64,000 nucleotides of DNA from SZAS-79 sp964599095 (GTDB taxonomy: Bacteria; Pseudomonadota; Gammaproteobacteria; Burkholderiales; SG8-39), in assembly GCA_964599095.1 (NCBI GenBank), contig CAZREB010000001.1, positions 124,001 through 188,000 on the forward strand. The letters are read 5' to 3'. The position numbers and the translations under genes are program-made. Positions within the stretch are counted from its first letter, which is position 1; each line of letters opens with the position of its first letter. The notes beneath the pieces are model-generated. The model saw only the letters and a list, made by a program, of their open reading frames with translations. It did not search any database and was not told where the DNA came from. This document shows positions 42,612 through 50,341 of this stretch, piece by piece.

Positions 42612-42613
42612 GC

Positions 42614-43081
42614 CTACTTCCCGGCCCGCTTTGCCTTGCGCACGCGATTCGCCTTTCCCGCCGGCTTGGCCGCCGCCTCCGGAATCACCGCGAACACGTC
42701 GATCTCCATCAGCAACTCTGGCCGCGCAAGGCCCTGCACGATGATCCCGGTCGAAACCGGATGCACGCCCTTCAGCCACTTGCCGACCACGCGATAGACC
42801 GCCTCGCGGTAGGCGCGGTCGGTCACGTAGATCACGATCTTGCAGACGTCCTCGAGCTTCGAGCCGGCTTCTTCGAGCAGGATCTTCAGGCAGCGCATCG
42901 CGTTCTCGGTCTGCGCGGCGGGATCGTTGATGCCGTGGATCTTCCCCTTGAGGTCCATGCCGGTCTGGCCGCGCACGAACACCATGTTGCCGGCGCGCAC
43001 CGCCATGGCGAGGTCGTTGTCGATGTCCTGTCCCTTCCAGACATCGCGGGTGTTGAACTTCCGTATGCGTGTATGAACCAT
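42614..43081 (-). CDS. RidA/YjgF-family protein lacking the deaminase Arg
   Basis: This Rid-family protein of 155 residues has the trimeric-fold landmarks NMVFVRGQTGMDLKG, AAQTENAMRCLKILLEEAGS and MEIDVFAV. In imine-deaminating RidA the active Arg follows Pro-Ala near the end (PARS); here the position reads HPVSTG, so that Arg is missing. A conserved acidic residue (MEIDVF) remains. It may bind or hydrolyse a different intermediate of this pathway. A basic C-terminal tail (KANRVRKAKRAGK) is unusual. It lies between the HpaB-like and dioxygenase genes, with a GGAAGG ribosome site. Confidence 0.85.
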   Translation of the reverse strand: MVHTRIRKFNTRDVWKGQDIDNDLAMAVRAGNMVFVRGQTGMDLKGKIHGINDPAAQTENAMRCLKILLEEAGSKLEDVCKIVIYVTDRAYREAVYRVVGKWLKGVHPVSTGIIVQGLARPELLMEIDVFAVIPEAAAKPAGKANRVRKAKRAGK

Positions 43082-43100
43082 TTTCCTTCCCAATCCGTGG

Positions 43101-44585
43101 TCATGCGGCCGACTTGATGCCGGCCGGGTGCGCCTTGACCGGCGCGTCGATCCGGTCCGACAGCCCCGCGCACTTCTTCACCAGGTCGAGCGGCCCCGAA
43201 AAATCGAACGAGCCATACAGGGCCGCGAGGTGGTTGAAGTGCGGTGCCTGCGCGAATTGGACGAAGGTCAGGCGATGCCCGGCGTAGTCGGAATTCAGGA
43301 GGTCCCGCGCGAATGCGAGCAGCTTGCGGCGGTCGTCCGCCACCCAGTTGTCGTTCAGCGAGTAGAACTTGTCCATCCAGGACTTGGTGCCCTCCGACAC
43401 GAAAGTCGAGTAGTTCGGCGTCACGCAAAGCTGCCCGCCGCACAGTTCGCGCGCGATGTGCATGATCTGCGGCAGGTTCGCGCAGGCATGGATGCGCCCG
43501 GCATACAGCAGCGACTGGTTGGGCATCAGCAGCCCACCCGGGCTCTTCTCGGCGAGCGCAATCGACGCGGCAAGGTGCGCCCGGATGCCCTCGCGGTACG
43601 CGACCATGTCGGCCAGCTTCTCCTTCACCGACTGCATCTTGTCCAGGCCGGTCTGCTTGCAGTTCCACATCGCCGCACCGATCATCATGTCGGCGGTATA
43701 GAGGATGCGCAGCACGTAGGGGAAAGCTGAATACCGGTGCAGCGTTCCGCGGATGTAGCGCGCACCCTCGGTAAAGCGGTAGAAGAAGACGTCCTCCCAC
43801 GGGATCAGTACGTCGTCGAGCACCATCAGCGTGTCGACCTCGTCGTAGCCGTTGGAGAGCGGGTAGTCCTCCTTCGAGCCGCGCCCGGCGAATCCTGCGC
43901 GGCAGATGTGCTTGACGCCCGGCGCGCCCATCTTCACGACGCACCCGAGCGCGTAGTCCGAAAGCTTTTCGTCGGACCATGCGCCTACGGTCGGCTTGAG
44001 GAAGGCCTGGTCCGCATAGGCCGCCGCAGTCTCGTACTTGGCACCGCGGATGATGATGCCCTTGTCGGTTTCCCTCACCACGTGGCACATCATGTCCGGG
44101 TCCTGGTCCTGCGGGCGCTTTGACCGGTCGCCCTTGGGGTCGGTGTTGGCCGAGACGTGGAAGACATCGTCCACGAGGACGCGGCGGATGTGCCGGTCGA
44201 TGTTGTCGGCAAAGCGCGGGTCGATCTTGTTGAGCACCTCGCGCCCGTCGTAGAGCGACCACATCTCGCCCACGGTCTCGTCGCCGGTCCGGGTGACCAC
44301 GCCGCGGATGTCCTTGAAGAAGACGTCGAGCGCGTTCCACTTGTCCCACCAGTCCTGCTGAGCGTGCGGCAGCTTGAGCAGGACCGGGTTGCGGTCCTTG
44401 CCCTCGTCGTAGCCGAATACGTCCTTGTGCTGCGGCTCGTGCTGGATGTCGTACATGCGGGCCTTGACGTCGACGATAGGCTTGAAAGCCGGGTGCTGCG
44501 TGACGTCCTTGACCCTTTCGCCGTCGATCCAGACCTCGCGTCCGTCGCGAATGCCCTCCTTGTATTGCTCGCCGGTACGCAGCAT
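43101..44585 (-). CDS. HpaB-type flavin-dependent aromatic monooxygenase
   Basis: This is the large oxygenase component (494 residues) of a two-component FADH2-dependent system of the 4-hydroxyphenylacetate 3-hydroxylase family. Evidence includes MLRTGEQYKEGIRDGREVWI, the acyl-CoA-dehydrogenase-like middle, and PLSNGYDEVDTLMVLDDVLI with PWEDVFFY. FADH2 would come from the flavin reductase encoded at 47697. Relatives hydroxylate phenolic compounds, but the true substrate cannot be read from sequence. It is the first gene of its operon and diverges from the LysR gene. Confidence 0.88.
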   Translation of the reverse strand: MLRTGEQYKEGIRDGREVWIDGERVKDVTQHPAFKPIVDVKARMYDIQHEPQHKDVFGYDEGKDRNPVLLKLPHAQQDWWDKWNALDVFFKDIRGVVTRTGDETVGEMWSLYDGREVLNKIDPRFADNIDRHIRRVLVDDVFHVSANTDPKGDRSKRPQDQDPDMMCHVVRETDKGIIIRGAKYETAAAYADQAFLKPTVGAWSDEKLSDYALGCVVKMGAPGVKHICRAGFAGRGSKEDYPLSNGYDEVDTLMVLDDVLIPWEDVFFYRFTEGARYIRGTLHRYSAFPYVLRILYTADMMIGAAMWNCKQTGLDKMQSVKEKLADMVAYREGIRAHLAASIALAEKSPGGLLMPNQSLLYAGRIHACANLPQIMHIARELCGGQLCVTPNYSTFVSEGTKSWMDKFYSLNDNWVADDRRKLLAFARDLLNSDYAGHRLTFVQFAQAPHFNHLAALYGSFDFSGPLDLVKKCAGLSDRIDAPVKAHPAGIKSAA

Positions 44586-44668
44586 GGCGAAAACTCCGCT
44601 GTTGGAATGAAGGCGCAAAGGTAGTCCGCGCATCGCATCGGATAAAATACTTTTTCCTGGTCAACTGT

Positions 44669-44683
44669 ATAGGCAATCCCTAT
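44669..44683 (+). promoter_or_regulatory. LysR-type T-N11-A palindrome at the lysR start codon
   Basis: ATAGG-N5-CCTAT is a perfect interrupted palindrome of the T-N11-A type bound by LysR regulators. It overlaps the first two bases of the regulator's own ATG and lies 84 bases upstream of the HpaB-like start codon. It could therefore serve both autoregulation and control of the divergent operon. Confidence 0.55.
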
Positions 44684-45674
44684 GCAAGACGCAGACGCCT
44701 CCCCCCGCCTGTCGCTGCGCGCGCTGCGCTATTTCGTCGCCGCCGCCGAAGCCGGCAGCGTGACGGCGGGCGCCCAGCAGGTCAGGGTGTCGCAGCCTTC
44801 GATTTCGGCCGCAATCGCGCGGCTGGAGGCCGACCTCAAGGTCCAGCTCTTCGTCCGCCACCATGCCAAGGGGCTGTCGCTGACGCTCGCGGGCGACCGC
44901 CTTCTGGTGCAGGCGCGGGGGCTCCTCGCCCACGCACGCGAGCTCGAGCAGTTCGCCGGCGCGATGGGCGGCGCGGAGCGCGGCGAGGTCAACGCAGCCT
45001 GCTTCATCACGCTCGCGCCCTTCCTGCTGCCCGGCCTGCTCCCCGCGTTCGCGCTCCGCTACCCGGAAATCTCGCTCGACATCGAGGAGGGCAACCAGGC
45101 CGAAGTCCTCGAGCGCCTGCGCAGCGGGCGCTGCGAAGTGGCGCTGACCTACGCCTACGGGCTGTCGGACGAATTCGAGGTCGAACTGCTCGCCGAACTC
45201 CCACCGACGGTGATCCTCGCGCACGACCACCCGCTCGCCCGCAGGCGCCAGGTCAGCCTCAAGGAGCTGGCCGGTGCGCCGATGATCCTGCTCGACCTGC
45301 CGCATACCCGGGACTACTTCCTGTCACTCTTTCGCGCAGTGCGCATCGAGCCGCGCATCGCCTACCGGACGCGATCCTACGAGATGGTCCGCGGTTTGGC
45401 CGGCCGGGGGCTGGGGTTCGGCATCCTCAATGCAATTCCCCGCCTGCCGTGGACCTACGACGGCAACAAGGTCGTGGCCGTCCCGATCGCAGAAGACCTG
45501 CCGAATATCCTGGTCGTGTGCCTGCGCCTCAAGAAGCTGGCGGCACGGCCGGCGGTAAAGCTCTTCGCAGAGTTCGCGAAGCGCCATTTCGCCGACGTAT
45601 GGCCGAGGCTGATGCAGACGCCGCCGAAAAGGCGGGAAGGGCCTAGTAGCCGCGCTGCGGGTCGACGACGTTGA
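44682..45674 (+). CDS. LysR-family transcriptional regulator
   Basis: This regulator, 330 residues, has an N-terminal winged helix (LRALRYFVAAAEAGSVTAGA, VSQPSISAAIARLEADLKVQ, about 10-70) and a periplasmic-binding-like effector domain (about 100-300). It probably senses a pathway compound and controls the divergent HpaB-like operon. An operator-like palindrome overlaps its start. Its last 32 bases overlap the 3' end of the convergent dehydrogenase gene. The C-terminal tail is basic and low complexity. Confidence 0.93.
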   Translation: MQDADASPRLSLRALRYFVAAAEAGSVTAGAQQVRVSQPSISAAIARLEADLKVQLFVRHHAKGLSLTLAGDRLLVQARGLLAHARELEQFAGAMGGAERGEVNAACFITLAPFLLPGLLPAFALRYPEISLDIEEGNQAEVLERLRSGRCEVALTYAYGLSDEFEVELLAELPPTVILAHDHPLARRRQVSLKELAGAPMILLDLPHTRDYFLSLFRAVRIEPRIAYRTRSYEMVRGLAGRGLGFGILNAIPRLPWTYDGNKVVAVPIAEDLPNILVVCLRLKKLAARPAVKLFAEFAKRHFADVWPRLMQTPPKRREGPSSRAAGRRR

Positions 45675-46572
45675 TCAGGGGTTCGCCGGTCTTCAGGCGG
45701 CGCAGGTTCTCGGCTACCTGGCGGGCCGCGGTGCGGGGAATCGCCACCGAAGCGAGGTGAGGTGTCACCAGCACCTGGTCGAAGGCCCACAGGGGCGAAT
45801 CTGGCGGAAGCGGCTCGGTGTGGAAGACGTCGAGCGTCGCCTCGGCGATGTGGCCCGATCGGATCGCTTCGATCAGGGCGGCCTCGTCCACAAGGCTACC
45901 GCGCCCGACGTTGATGAGCTTCGCGCCTCGAGGGAGCAACGCGAGCGCGCTTGCGTCGAGGATGCCTTCGGTTTGCGGCGTGAGCGGCAGCATCACCGCG
46001 AGGATCTCGGTCCGGGCCAGGAAAGGCGCCAGCCCGGACTCGCCGTGAAAGGATTCGACGCCGTCGATTCTCTTTGGCGAGCGGGCCCATCCGGCGACCT
46101 TGAATCCCTGCCTTGCGAGTTCGCTTGCCGCCATCGCGCCGAGGTTGCCAAGCCCCATCACGCCGACACTGCACGTCGGCGCTTCGCGCGGGTGGATGTA
46201 GTGCCAGCGACGTTCCTTTTGCGCACGCGCAAAGGAAACGAAGTCCCGGTAGTGGCGCAGCACCGCCGCGAGGACGAACTGCGCCATCATCCGGCTCATG
46301 TCGGGGTCGGCGATTCGCACGATAGGGATCCCTGCAGGCAGCGATCGGTCCTGGACGATCGAGTCGACGCCGGCTCCGAGATTGATGATCAGCTTGAGGT
46401 TCGGGTACTTCCGCAACTCGCCTTGGGGCGCCTTCCAGACGATGGCGGCTTCAATCCCGCCGGGATCCCCGACATCCGGCCAGACACGGAAATCGAGGCC
46501 CGGAATGGCATCACGAAGATGCCGGCCCCAGTCCTGCGGATCGTCGTATTCGCTGTAGAAGAGCAGTGCCAC
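45643..46572 (-). CDS. D-2-hydroxyacid dehydrogenase (GhrA-like)
   Basis: This NAD(P)-dependent dehydrogenase of 309 residues resembles glyoxylate/hydroxypyruvate reductase A. The Rossmann motif is VGVMGLGNLGAMAASELA. Catalytic residues are visible as Arg in LINVGRGSLVDEAAL, Glu in DVFHTEPLPPDSPLW and His in VTPHLASV. It probably reduces or oxidises a 2-keto/hydroxy acid in the pathway of this cluster. Its ATG overlaps the stop of the AroQ-like gene by one base. Confidence 0.92.
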   Translation of the reverse strand: MALLFYSEYDDPQDWGRHLRDAIPGLDFRVWPDVGDPGGIEAAIVWKAPQGELRKYPNLKLIINLGAGVDSIVQDRSLPAGIPIVRIADPDMSRMMAQFVLAAVLRHYRDFVSFARAQKERRWHYIHPREAPTCSVGVMGLGNLGAMAASELARQGFKVAGWARSPKRIDGVESFHGESGLAPFLARTEILAVMLPLTPQTEGILDASALALLPRGAKLINVGRGSLVDEAALIEAIRSGHIAEATLDVFHTEPLPPDSPLWAFDQVLVTPHLASVAIPRTAARQVAENLRRLKTGEPLINVVDPQRGY

Positions 46573-47030
46573 TATTTCCTCCGGTCGAGCAGCCGGCGCA
46601 TCGCCATGATCGCTAGCTCGTAGCCGTCCGCACCCAGGCCCGCGACGATCCCGGTGGCTGCTTTAGAGATATACGAATGGTGGCGGAAAGGCTCGCGCCG
46701 ATAGATGTTGCTCATGTGGACCTCGACCACCGGGCCCGGGAAGGCGAGCAGCGCATCGAGCAGCGCGATCGACGTGTACGTCAGGCCCGCGCCGTTGACG
46801 ATCAGGCCGTCGGATTTCCCGATCGCCCCATGGACCCAGTCGACGAGCTGGCCTTCGGAGTTGCTCTGGCGAAACGTCAGCTCGATTGACAGCCGCTGCG
46901 CTTCGGCCATGCAGCGCGCCTGCAGCGTCTCGAACGTGTCACTGCCATACGTGCCCTTGTCGGTGAGACCGTAGAGATTCGCGTTCGGCCCGTTGAGGAA
47001 ACAGACCGCCTTCGCCGCGTGATTGCTCAT
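46572..47030 (-). CDS. AroQ-fold protein (type II dehydroquinase-like) with altered active site
   Basis: This 152-residue protein is clearly related to type II 3-dehydroquinate dehydratase: FLNGPNANLYG, the catalytic-type Tyr in KGTYGSDT, RQSNSEGQLVDWVH, VEVHMSNIYRREPFRHHS and GIVAGLGADGYELAI. Two normally conserved elements differ. The REP motif before the Tyr, which holds the catalytic Arg, reads TDK, and the His of the NAGGLTHTS segment is Tyr (NGAGLTYTS). It may therefore act on another substrate or have lost dehydratase activity. It lies in the catabolic cluster, not with shikimate genes. Confidence 0.85.
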   Translation of the reverse strand: MSNHAAKAVCFLNGPNANLYGLTDKGTYGSDTFETLQARCMAEAQRLSIELTFRQSNSEGQLVDWVHGAIGKSDGLIVNGAGLTYTSIALLDALLAFPGPVVEVHMSNIYRREPFRHHSYISKAATGIVAGLGADGYELAIMAMRRLLDRRK

Positions 47031-47037
47031 CGCCCGG

Positions 47038-47700
47038 TCACTTGAATCCGGGCGCCTGGGTCGGGTCTACCGCCCTCTGGATATAGTCGTTCATTTGCGG
47101 GAAGTACTCGGCGAAGACACGCCTCAACTCGGCAATCGGCTGGTCATGCCAGTCCACGCGCAGGTCGATCACCGGCCAGACCAGCCTGTCGACCACGTAC
47201 AGGCCAGCCGACCTCACCGGAGATGTCTCGCCGCCTGCATCCAGCCCGGCTTCCAACGCCGTGAGCAACCGCTCGCCCAGGTGCTTTCCCGATCCGCGCT
47301 CGAATGCGCCGACCATGGCTCGCGCAATGGAGTCGTTGGCCAGCAGGTTGCCGCACGCAACGCAATCCCTGCCGTGATGCTCCGTGTAAAGCCCGAGCGA
47401 CCGGGCGCCGGAATGGCTCGCAGTCGCACCGCTTGCGTCGACCACGGCGAGTTGCCGGAACTCGGCGAACGGGCGAGCCGCCACCAAAGAGCGAAGCACC
47501 GCCTCGGCGCCGTAGCCTTCCGCAAGGAGGTCCAGGCCGAGCTGGCCGAGGGCCGGGTCGGTGATGTTCTGGGTCGCCACCGCGCCCACGCCAGCGCGTG
47601 CCCATCGGCCGCATCGGGCTGCCACGGCAATGCTCGAAGAGGTGACGACCACGCCAAAGCGCCCGCTGTCGCGACAGCGTGCGATTACCGAAAAGGTCAC
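47038..47700 (-). CDS. DUF1028 protein (Ntn-hydrolase-like)
   Basis: This 220-residue protein belongs to the DUF1028 family, recognisable from MTFSVIARCRDSGRFGVVVT, VGAVATQNITDPALGQLGLD and GNLLANDSIARAMVGAFE. These proteins resemble N-terminal nucleophile hydrolases; Thr2 after Met removal could be the nucleophile. The natural substrate is unknown. The family often sits with M20 amidohydrolases, Rid proteins and peptide transporters, as here. Its start overlaps the flavin reductase stop by 4 bases, and the AroQ-like gene follows after 7 bases. Confidence 0.85.
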   Translation of the reverse strand: MTFSVIARCRDSGRFGVVVTSSSIAVAARCGRWARAGVGAVATQNITDPALGQLGLDLLAEGYGAEAVLRSLVAARPFAEFRQLAVVDASGATASHSGARSLGLYTEHHGRDCVACGNLLANDSIARAMVGAFERGSGKHLGERLLTALEAGLDAGGETSPVRSAGLYVVDRLVWPVIDLRVDWHDQPIAELRRVFAEYFPQMNDYIQRAVDPTQAPGFK

Positions 47701-48218
47701 AGCTGGATATCCTCGCTCGGAATGTTGGCCGGGCTGTCCAGCGTCCGGTAGGCCTGGTCCGAATACAGGAGCGGCGCGCCCTCGCGCGACTGGAGGCCGA
47801 CCACGGTGCCTACGAAGACTGCATGCGTCGACACGACCAATTCCTGGGTGAGCTCGCAGTCGAGCACGAGCAACCCGTCGGAAAGCACCGGCGCACCGGT
47901 CACGATTTCGGCCCAGCTGTCGCAGGCAAACCGGTCATTGCGCCAGCGCTCGATGCGCCCGGCGAAGGAATCCGCGACATGGCGGTGCTTGCGATCGAGG
48001 ATATTGACCGCAAAGCACCTGTTGGCCCGCAGCGCCGCGGCGGTCGGTCCCCCGAGATGAACGCAGACGAGAATCTGCGGCGGGTCCGCCGACGCGGTGC
48101 AGACCGAACTCACGGTTACCCCGAAGCGTCCGCCCGGCCCTGCCGTGGTGACCACCGACACCGGAGTCGCCGCGCGCCGCATGGCGGTAGTGAACTGCTT
48201 GATGTCGACGGGGTCCAT
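47697..48218 (-). CDS. Flavin reductase (HpaC-like)
   Basis: This is a small NAD(P)H:flavin oxidoreductase of 173 residues. Typical features are FTTAMRRAATPVSVVTTAGP, the flavin-binding GVTVSSVCTASADPPQILVC, CFAVNILDRKHRHVADSFAG and VLDCELTQ. It would supply reduced FAD to the HpaB-type monooxygenase 3 kb away in the same cluster. Both components of the two-component system are therefore present although in separate operons. Confidence 0.9.
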   Translation of the reverse strand: MDPVDIKQFTTAMRRAATPVSVVTTAGPGGRFGVTVSSVCTASADPPQILVCVHLGGPTAAALRANRCFAVNILDRKHRHVADSFAGRIERWRNDRFACDSWAEIVTGAPVLSDGLLVLDCELTQELVVSTHAVFVGTVVGLQSREGAPLLYSDQAYRTLDSPANIPSEDIQL

Positions 48219-48260
48219 GCCCTTGCGTGAGCGCTCAGCGGCGAAAGCGGAAGTCTACCT

Positions 48261-48998
48261 TCACTTCGCAGGGAACAGGCTCCGCGCGTCCGTCAATTTG
48301 CGGTACGTGCCGTCCTTCCTCATGCCGTCGAGCGCCTCGGACAGGCTGCGTATCGTGCCCTTTGGCATCTGCAGGTTGCACGCGAGCCAGTATTCCTGGT
48401 TCATGATCCCGGCAAAAACCTCTTTCACCGGGCCGACGCCGGCCTTGCGGGCGATCTCGGCGGCCATCATCCCCTGCGTTACCCACAGGTCGATGCCGCC
48501 TTCCTTCTTGGGATCCAGCGTCAATCGGGCCGGATTGTCCGCGTCCTTTTCCACCTCCACGAGGTTGGGAAAGCCGCGCTGCCGAAGGTAGCGCGCGCGT
48601 GCATCGCTGACGACGCCGATGCGGTATTTCTTCAGGTCGTCGACACGCGGCACGTAGTCGGCAAAGCCTTCGAGTGCGAACGCCGACCAGTACCCGCGCG
48701 CGATCGGACCCACCCACTGGAACATCGAATTGCGCGCAGGAAGCCTTGCGGTCGAGAAGGCGCAAACGCTCGCTTCGGTCTGCGCACGCTCGAATGCCTC
48801 TTTCCACGCGACCAGCCGGACATCGACTGCCAGTTCGGACCGCCTCGCCAGTTCGCGGACCACCGCCGTCGAAAGACCGACCAGCTTCCCGTCCCGCGTG
48901 AAATTGAGAGGCGGGTTTTCCTCGGTCAGGAAAGTGAGCGAGGACGCTTGCGTGGAGGCGCAAAGCAGAGCGACGGCGACGAGGATATGCGGACGCAT
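48261..48998 (-). CDS. Family 3 extracellular solute-binding protein
   Basis: This periplasmic protein of 245 residues from the ATG at 48998 has a signal peptide (MRPHILVAVALLCASTQASS). It follows the SBP_bac_3 layout: LTFLTEENPPLNFTRDGKLV, GLSTAVVRELARRS, RIGVVSDARARYL and IDLWVTQGMMAAEIA. No permease or ATPase of the amino-acid type is adjacent, so it may be an orphan receptor or share a transporter elsewhere. It is first in the minus-strand group and lies 42 bases before the flavin reductase. Confidence 0.85.
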   Translation of the reverse strand: MRPHILVAVALLCASTQASSLTFLTEENPPLNFTRDGKLVGLSTAVVRELARRSELAVDVRLVAWKEAFERAQTEASVCAFSTARLPARNSMFQWVGPIARGYWSAFALEGFADYVPRVDDLKKYRIGVVSDARARYLRQRGFPNLVEVEKDADNPARLTLDPKKEGGIDLWVTQGMMAAEIARKAGVGPVKEVFAGIMNQEYWLACNLQMPKGTIRSLSEALDGMRKDGTYRKLTDARSLFPAK

Positions 48999-49150
48999 CG
49001 GACACGCTCCCGGCCGAAAGCTCCGGCCATGCTCGTTGATGGTGGCCGGGTCGATTCTAAGGGTTGCGTAACGTCGCTTCAATCGCCAGCGCGCGAATCG
49101 GCGTATTGCCCGCAGTTAGAATTCCTTCACCGCAACCACCCGGAGGGTCC

Positions 49151-49993
49151 ATGGAAAGCCAGTTGCAGGCCATCGAGCAGGTCAGGTCGGTTGCGATCGA
49201 CATGGGAATGAAATTCGGGCCCAAGGTCCTGGTCGCGACCGCCATGCTGGTTGCAGGCTACATCTGCGGCCGATGGGCGGGCGCCGTAACGGCGAGGGCG
49301 CTGCACCGGCTTCATCTCGATCCCCCGGTGATGATGCTCCTGGTGCGCACGGTACGCCTGCTCGTCCTCGGGCTCTTTGCGATCATTGCACTGCAGAACC
49401 TCGGTATCGAACTGCTGCCCCTGATCGCAGGCCTTGGCGTCGCCGGCGCAGGCGTGGCGCTGGCGCTGCAAGGCGTCCTGGGGAATGCGGCAGCCGGGCT
49501 CACGATCATCTTCACGCGGCCGTTCCGGGTGGGCGACTACATCTCGATCGTGAAGGAGGAAGGCGAGGTGCTCGAGATCAGCATCTTCAACACTGTCCTG
49601 GGCCATGCCGACCTCTCGCGCATCGTGATCCCGAACCGCAAGATCGCAGGCGAGATCCTGCACAACTACGGCCGGATCCTGCAGGTCGGCATCGAGGTGC
49701 GTGTGCCTTGTGACGCCGATGTCGGGAGCGCGCTCGCCGCGATCGACGCGATCCTGGCCGCCAACCCGCGCGTGCTCCGCGAACCCCGGCCGCTTACAGG
49801 GGTATCGAGCCTTGCCGATTCATCAGTCTCGATTGCGGTGCGCCCGTGGGTAAACGTCCCGGACTTCGGCGATGCGGTCCGCGAAATCCATCGCGCGATT
49901 CTCGAGGCATTTCGCGAGCGCAATATCGCGATCGCAGTGCCGGCAAGGGAAATTCGGATGACCCCGCCACTCGAAAAGGCGTTGAAACATTAG
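49151..49993 (+). CDS. Small mechanosensitive channel (MscS family)
   Basis: This 280-residue channel has three transmembrane helices (about 20-110). The pore-lining helix is LPLIAGLGVAGAGVALALQG, Gly/Ala-rich as required, followed by VLGNAAAGLTIIFTRPFRVG and the beta domain DYISIVKEEGEVLEISIFNT with IVIPNRKIAGEILHNY. It protects against hypo-osmotic shock. The ATG at 49151 follows a GGAGG ribosome site. Confidence 0.95.
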   Translation: MESQLQAIEQVRSVAIDMGMKFGPKVLVATAMLVAGYICGRWAGAVTARALHRLHLDPPVMMLLVRTVRLLVLGLFAIIALQNLGIELLPLIAGLGVAGAGVALALQGVLGNAAAGLTIIFTRPFRVGDYISIVKEEGEVLEISIFNTVLGHADLSRIVIPNRKIAGEILHNYGRILQVGIEVRVPCDADVGSALAAIDAILAANPRVLREPRPLTGVSSLADSSVSIAVRPWVNVPDFGDAVREIHRAILEAFRERNIAIAVPAREIRMTPPLEKALKH

Positions 49994-50000
49994 AGCCGAT

Positions 50001-50015
50001 CCGGGCAATGCCCGG
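50001..50015. other. Small hairpin between mscS and tRNA-Gly
   Basis: CCGGGC and GCCCGG pair around AAT between the 3' ends of the channel gene and the tRNA gene. There is no T-run. It could help end transcription from either side but this is weak. Confidence 0.3.
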
Positions 50016-50037
50016 AACACCAGGTCACCGTGGCGGA

Positions 50038-50111
50038 TGGAGCGGGTGATGGGAATCGAACCCACGTAACCAGCTTGGGAAGCTGGTGTTCTGCCATTGA
50101 ACTACACCCGC
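50038..50111 (-). tRNA. glyT: tRNA-Gly, anticodon CCC
   Basis: Read on the minus strand, acceptor arms GCGGGTG and CACCCGC pair perfectly. The D-arm is GTTC-loop-GAAC, the anticodon stem is CCAGC/GCTGG with loop TTCCCAA (anticodon CCC, reading GGG), and the T-arm has the TTCGATT loop. The discriminator base is T and the CCA end is encoded. A TAGAAT hexamer at 50121-50126 with a GC-rich discriminator just upstream is the likely -10 element. Confidence 0.96.
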
Positions 50112-50169
50112 GTGGCGCGAATTCTACCTTTCATCGGCCGGCGGCCCGATGAACGGTCGGCCGGCCGGG

Positions 50170-50186
50170 TTTGTGCGTCGCACAAA
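50170..50186. promoter_or_regulatory. 17-bp palindrome in AT-rich promoter region
   Basis: TTTGTGCG-T-CGCACAAA is a perfect odd palindrome next to a strikingly AT-rich stretch (about 50183-50230) within otherwise GC-rich DNA. The region lies between the divergent tRNA and the lipoprotein gene (50112-50341), which has no other feature. It looks like a protein-binding operator or hairpin controlling the lipoprotein gene. The cognate regulator is unknown. Confidence 0.55.
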
Positions 50187-50341
50187 TAATTATTTTAATC
50201 AATAAGTTAAACTGATAACGAGGATTTTACCTCAACTTTCCACGACCCCGAAAGCGGCAATATTCCCTATGACCCCGGATGCACCGGGAGTACATTGCGG
50301 GGCGTGGGGGCAAAGCAGGACTGAGAGGAAGGAGAAACAAC

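Noticed and set aside
42886..44676. 596-codon open frame on the minus strand across the HpaB-like gene in another frame
   Set aside because: It overlaps the HpaB-like and Rid-like coding regions and reads as Arg/Gly/Ala-rich low-complexity sequence with no domain.
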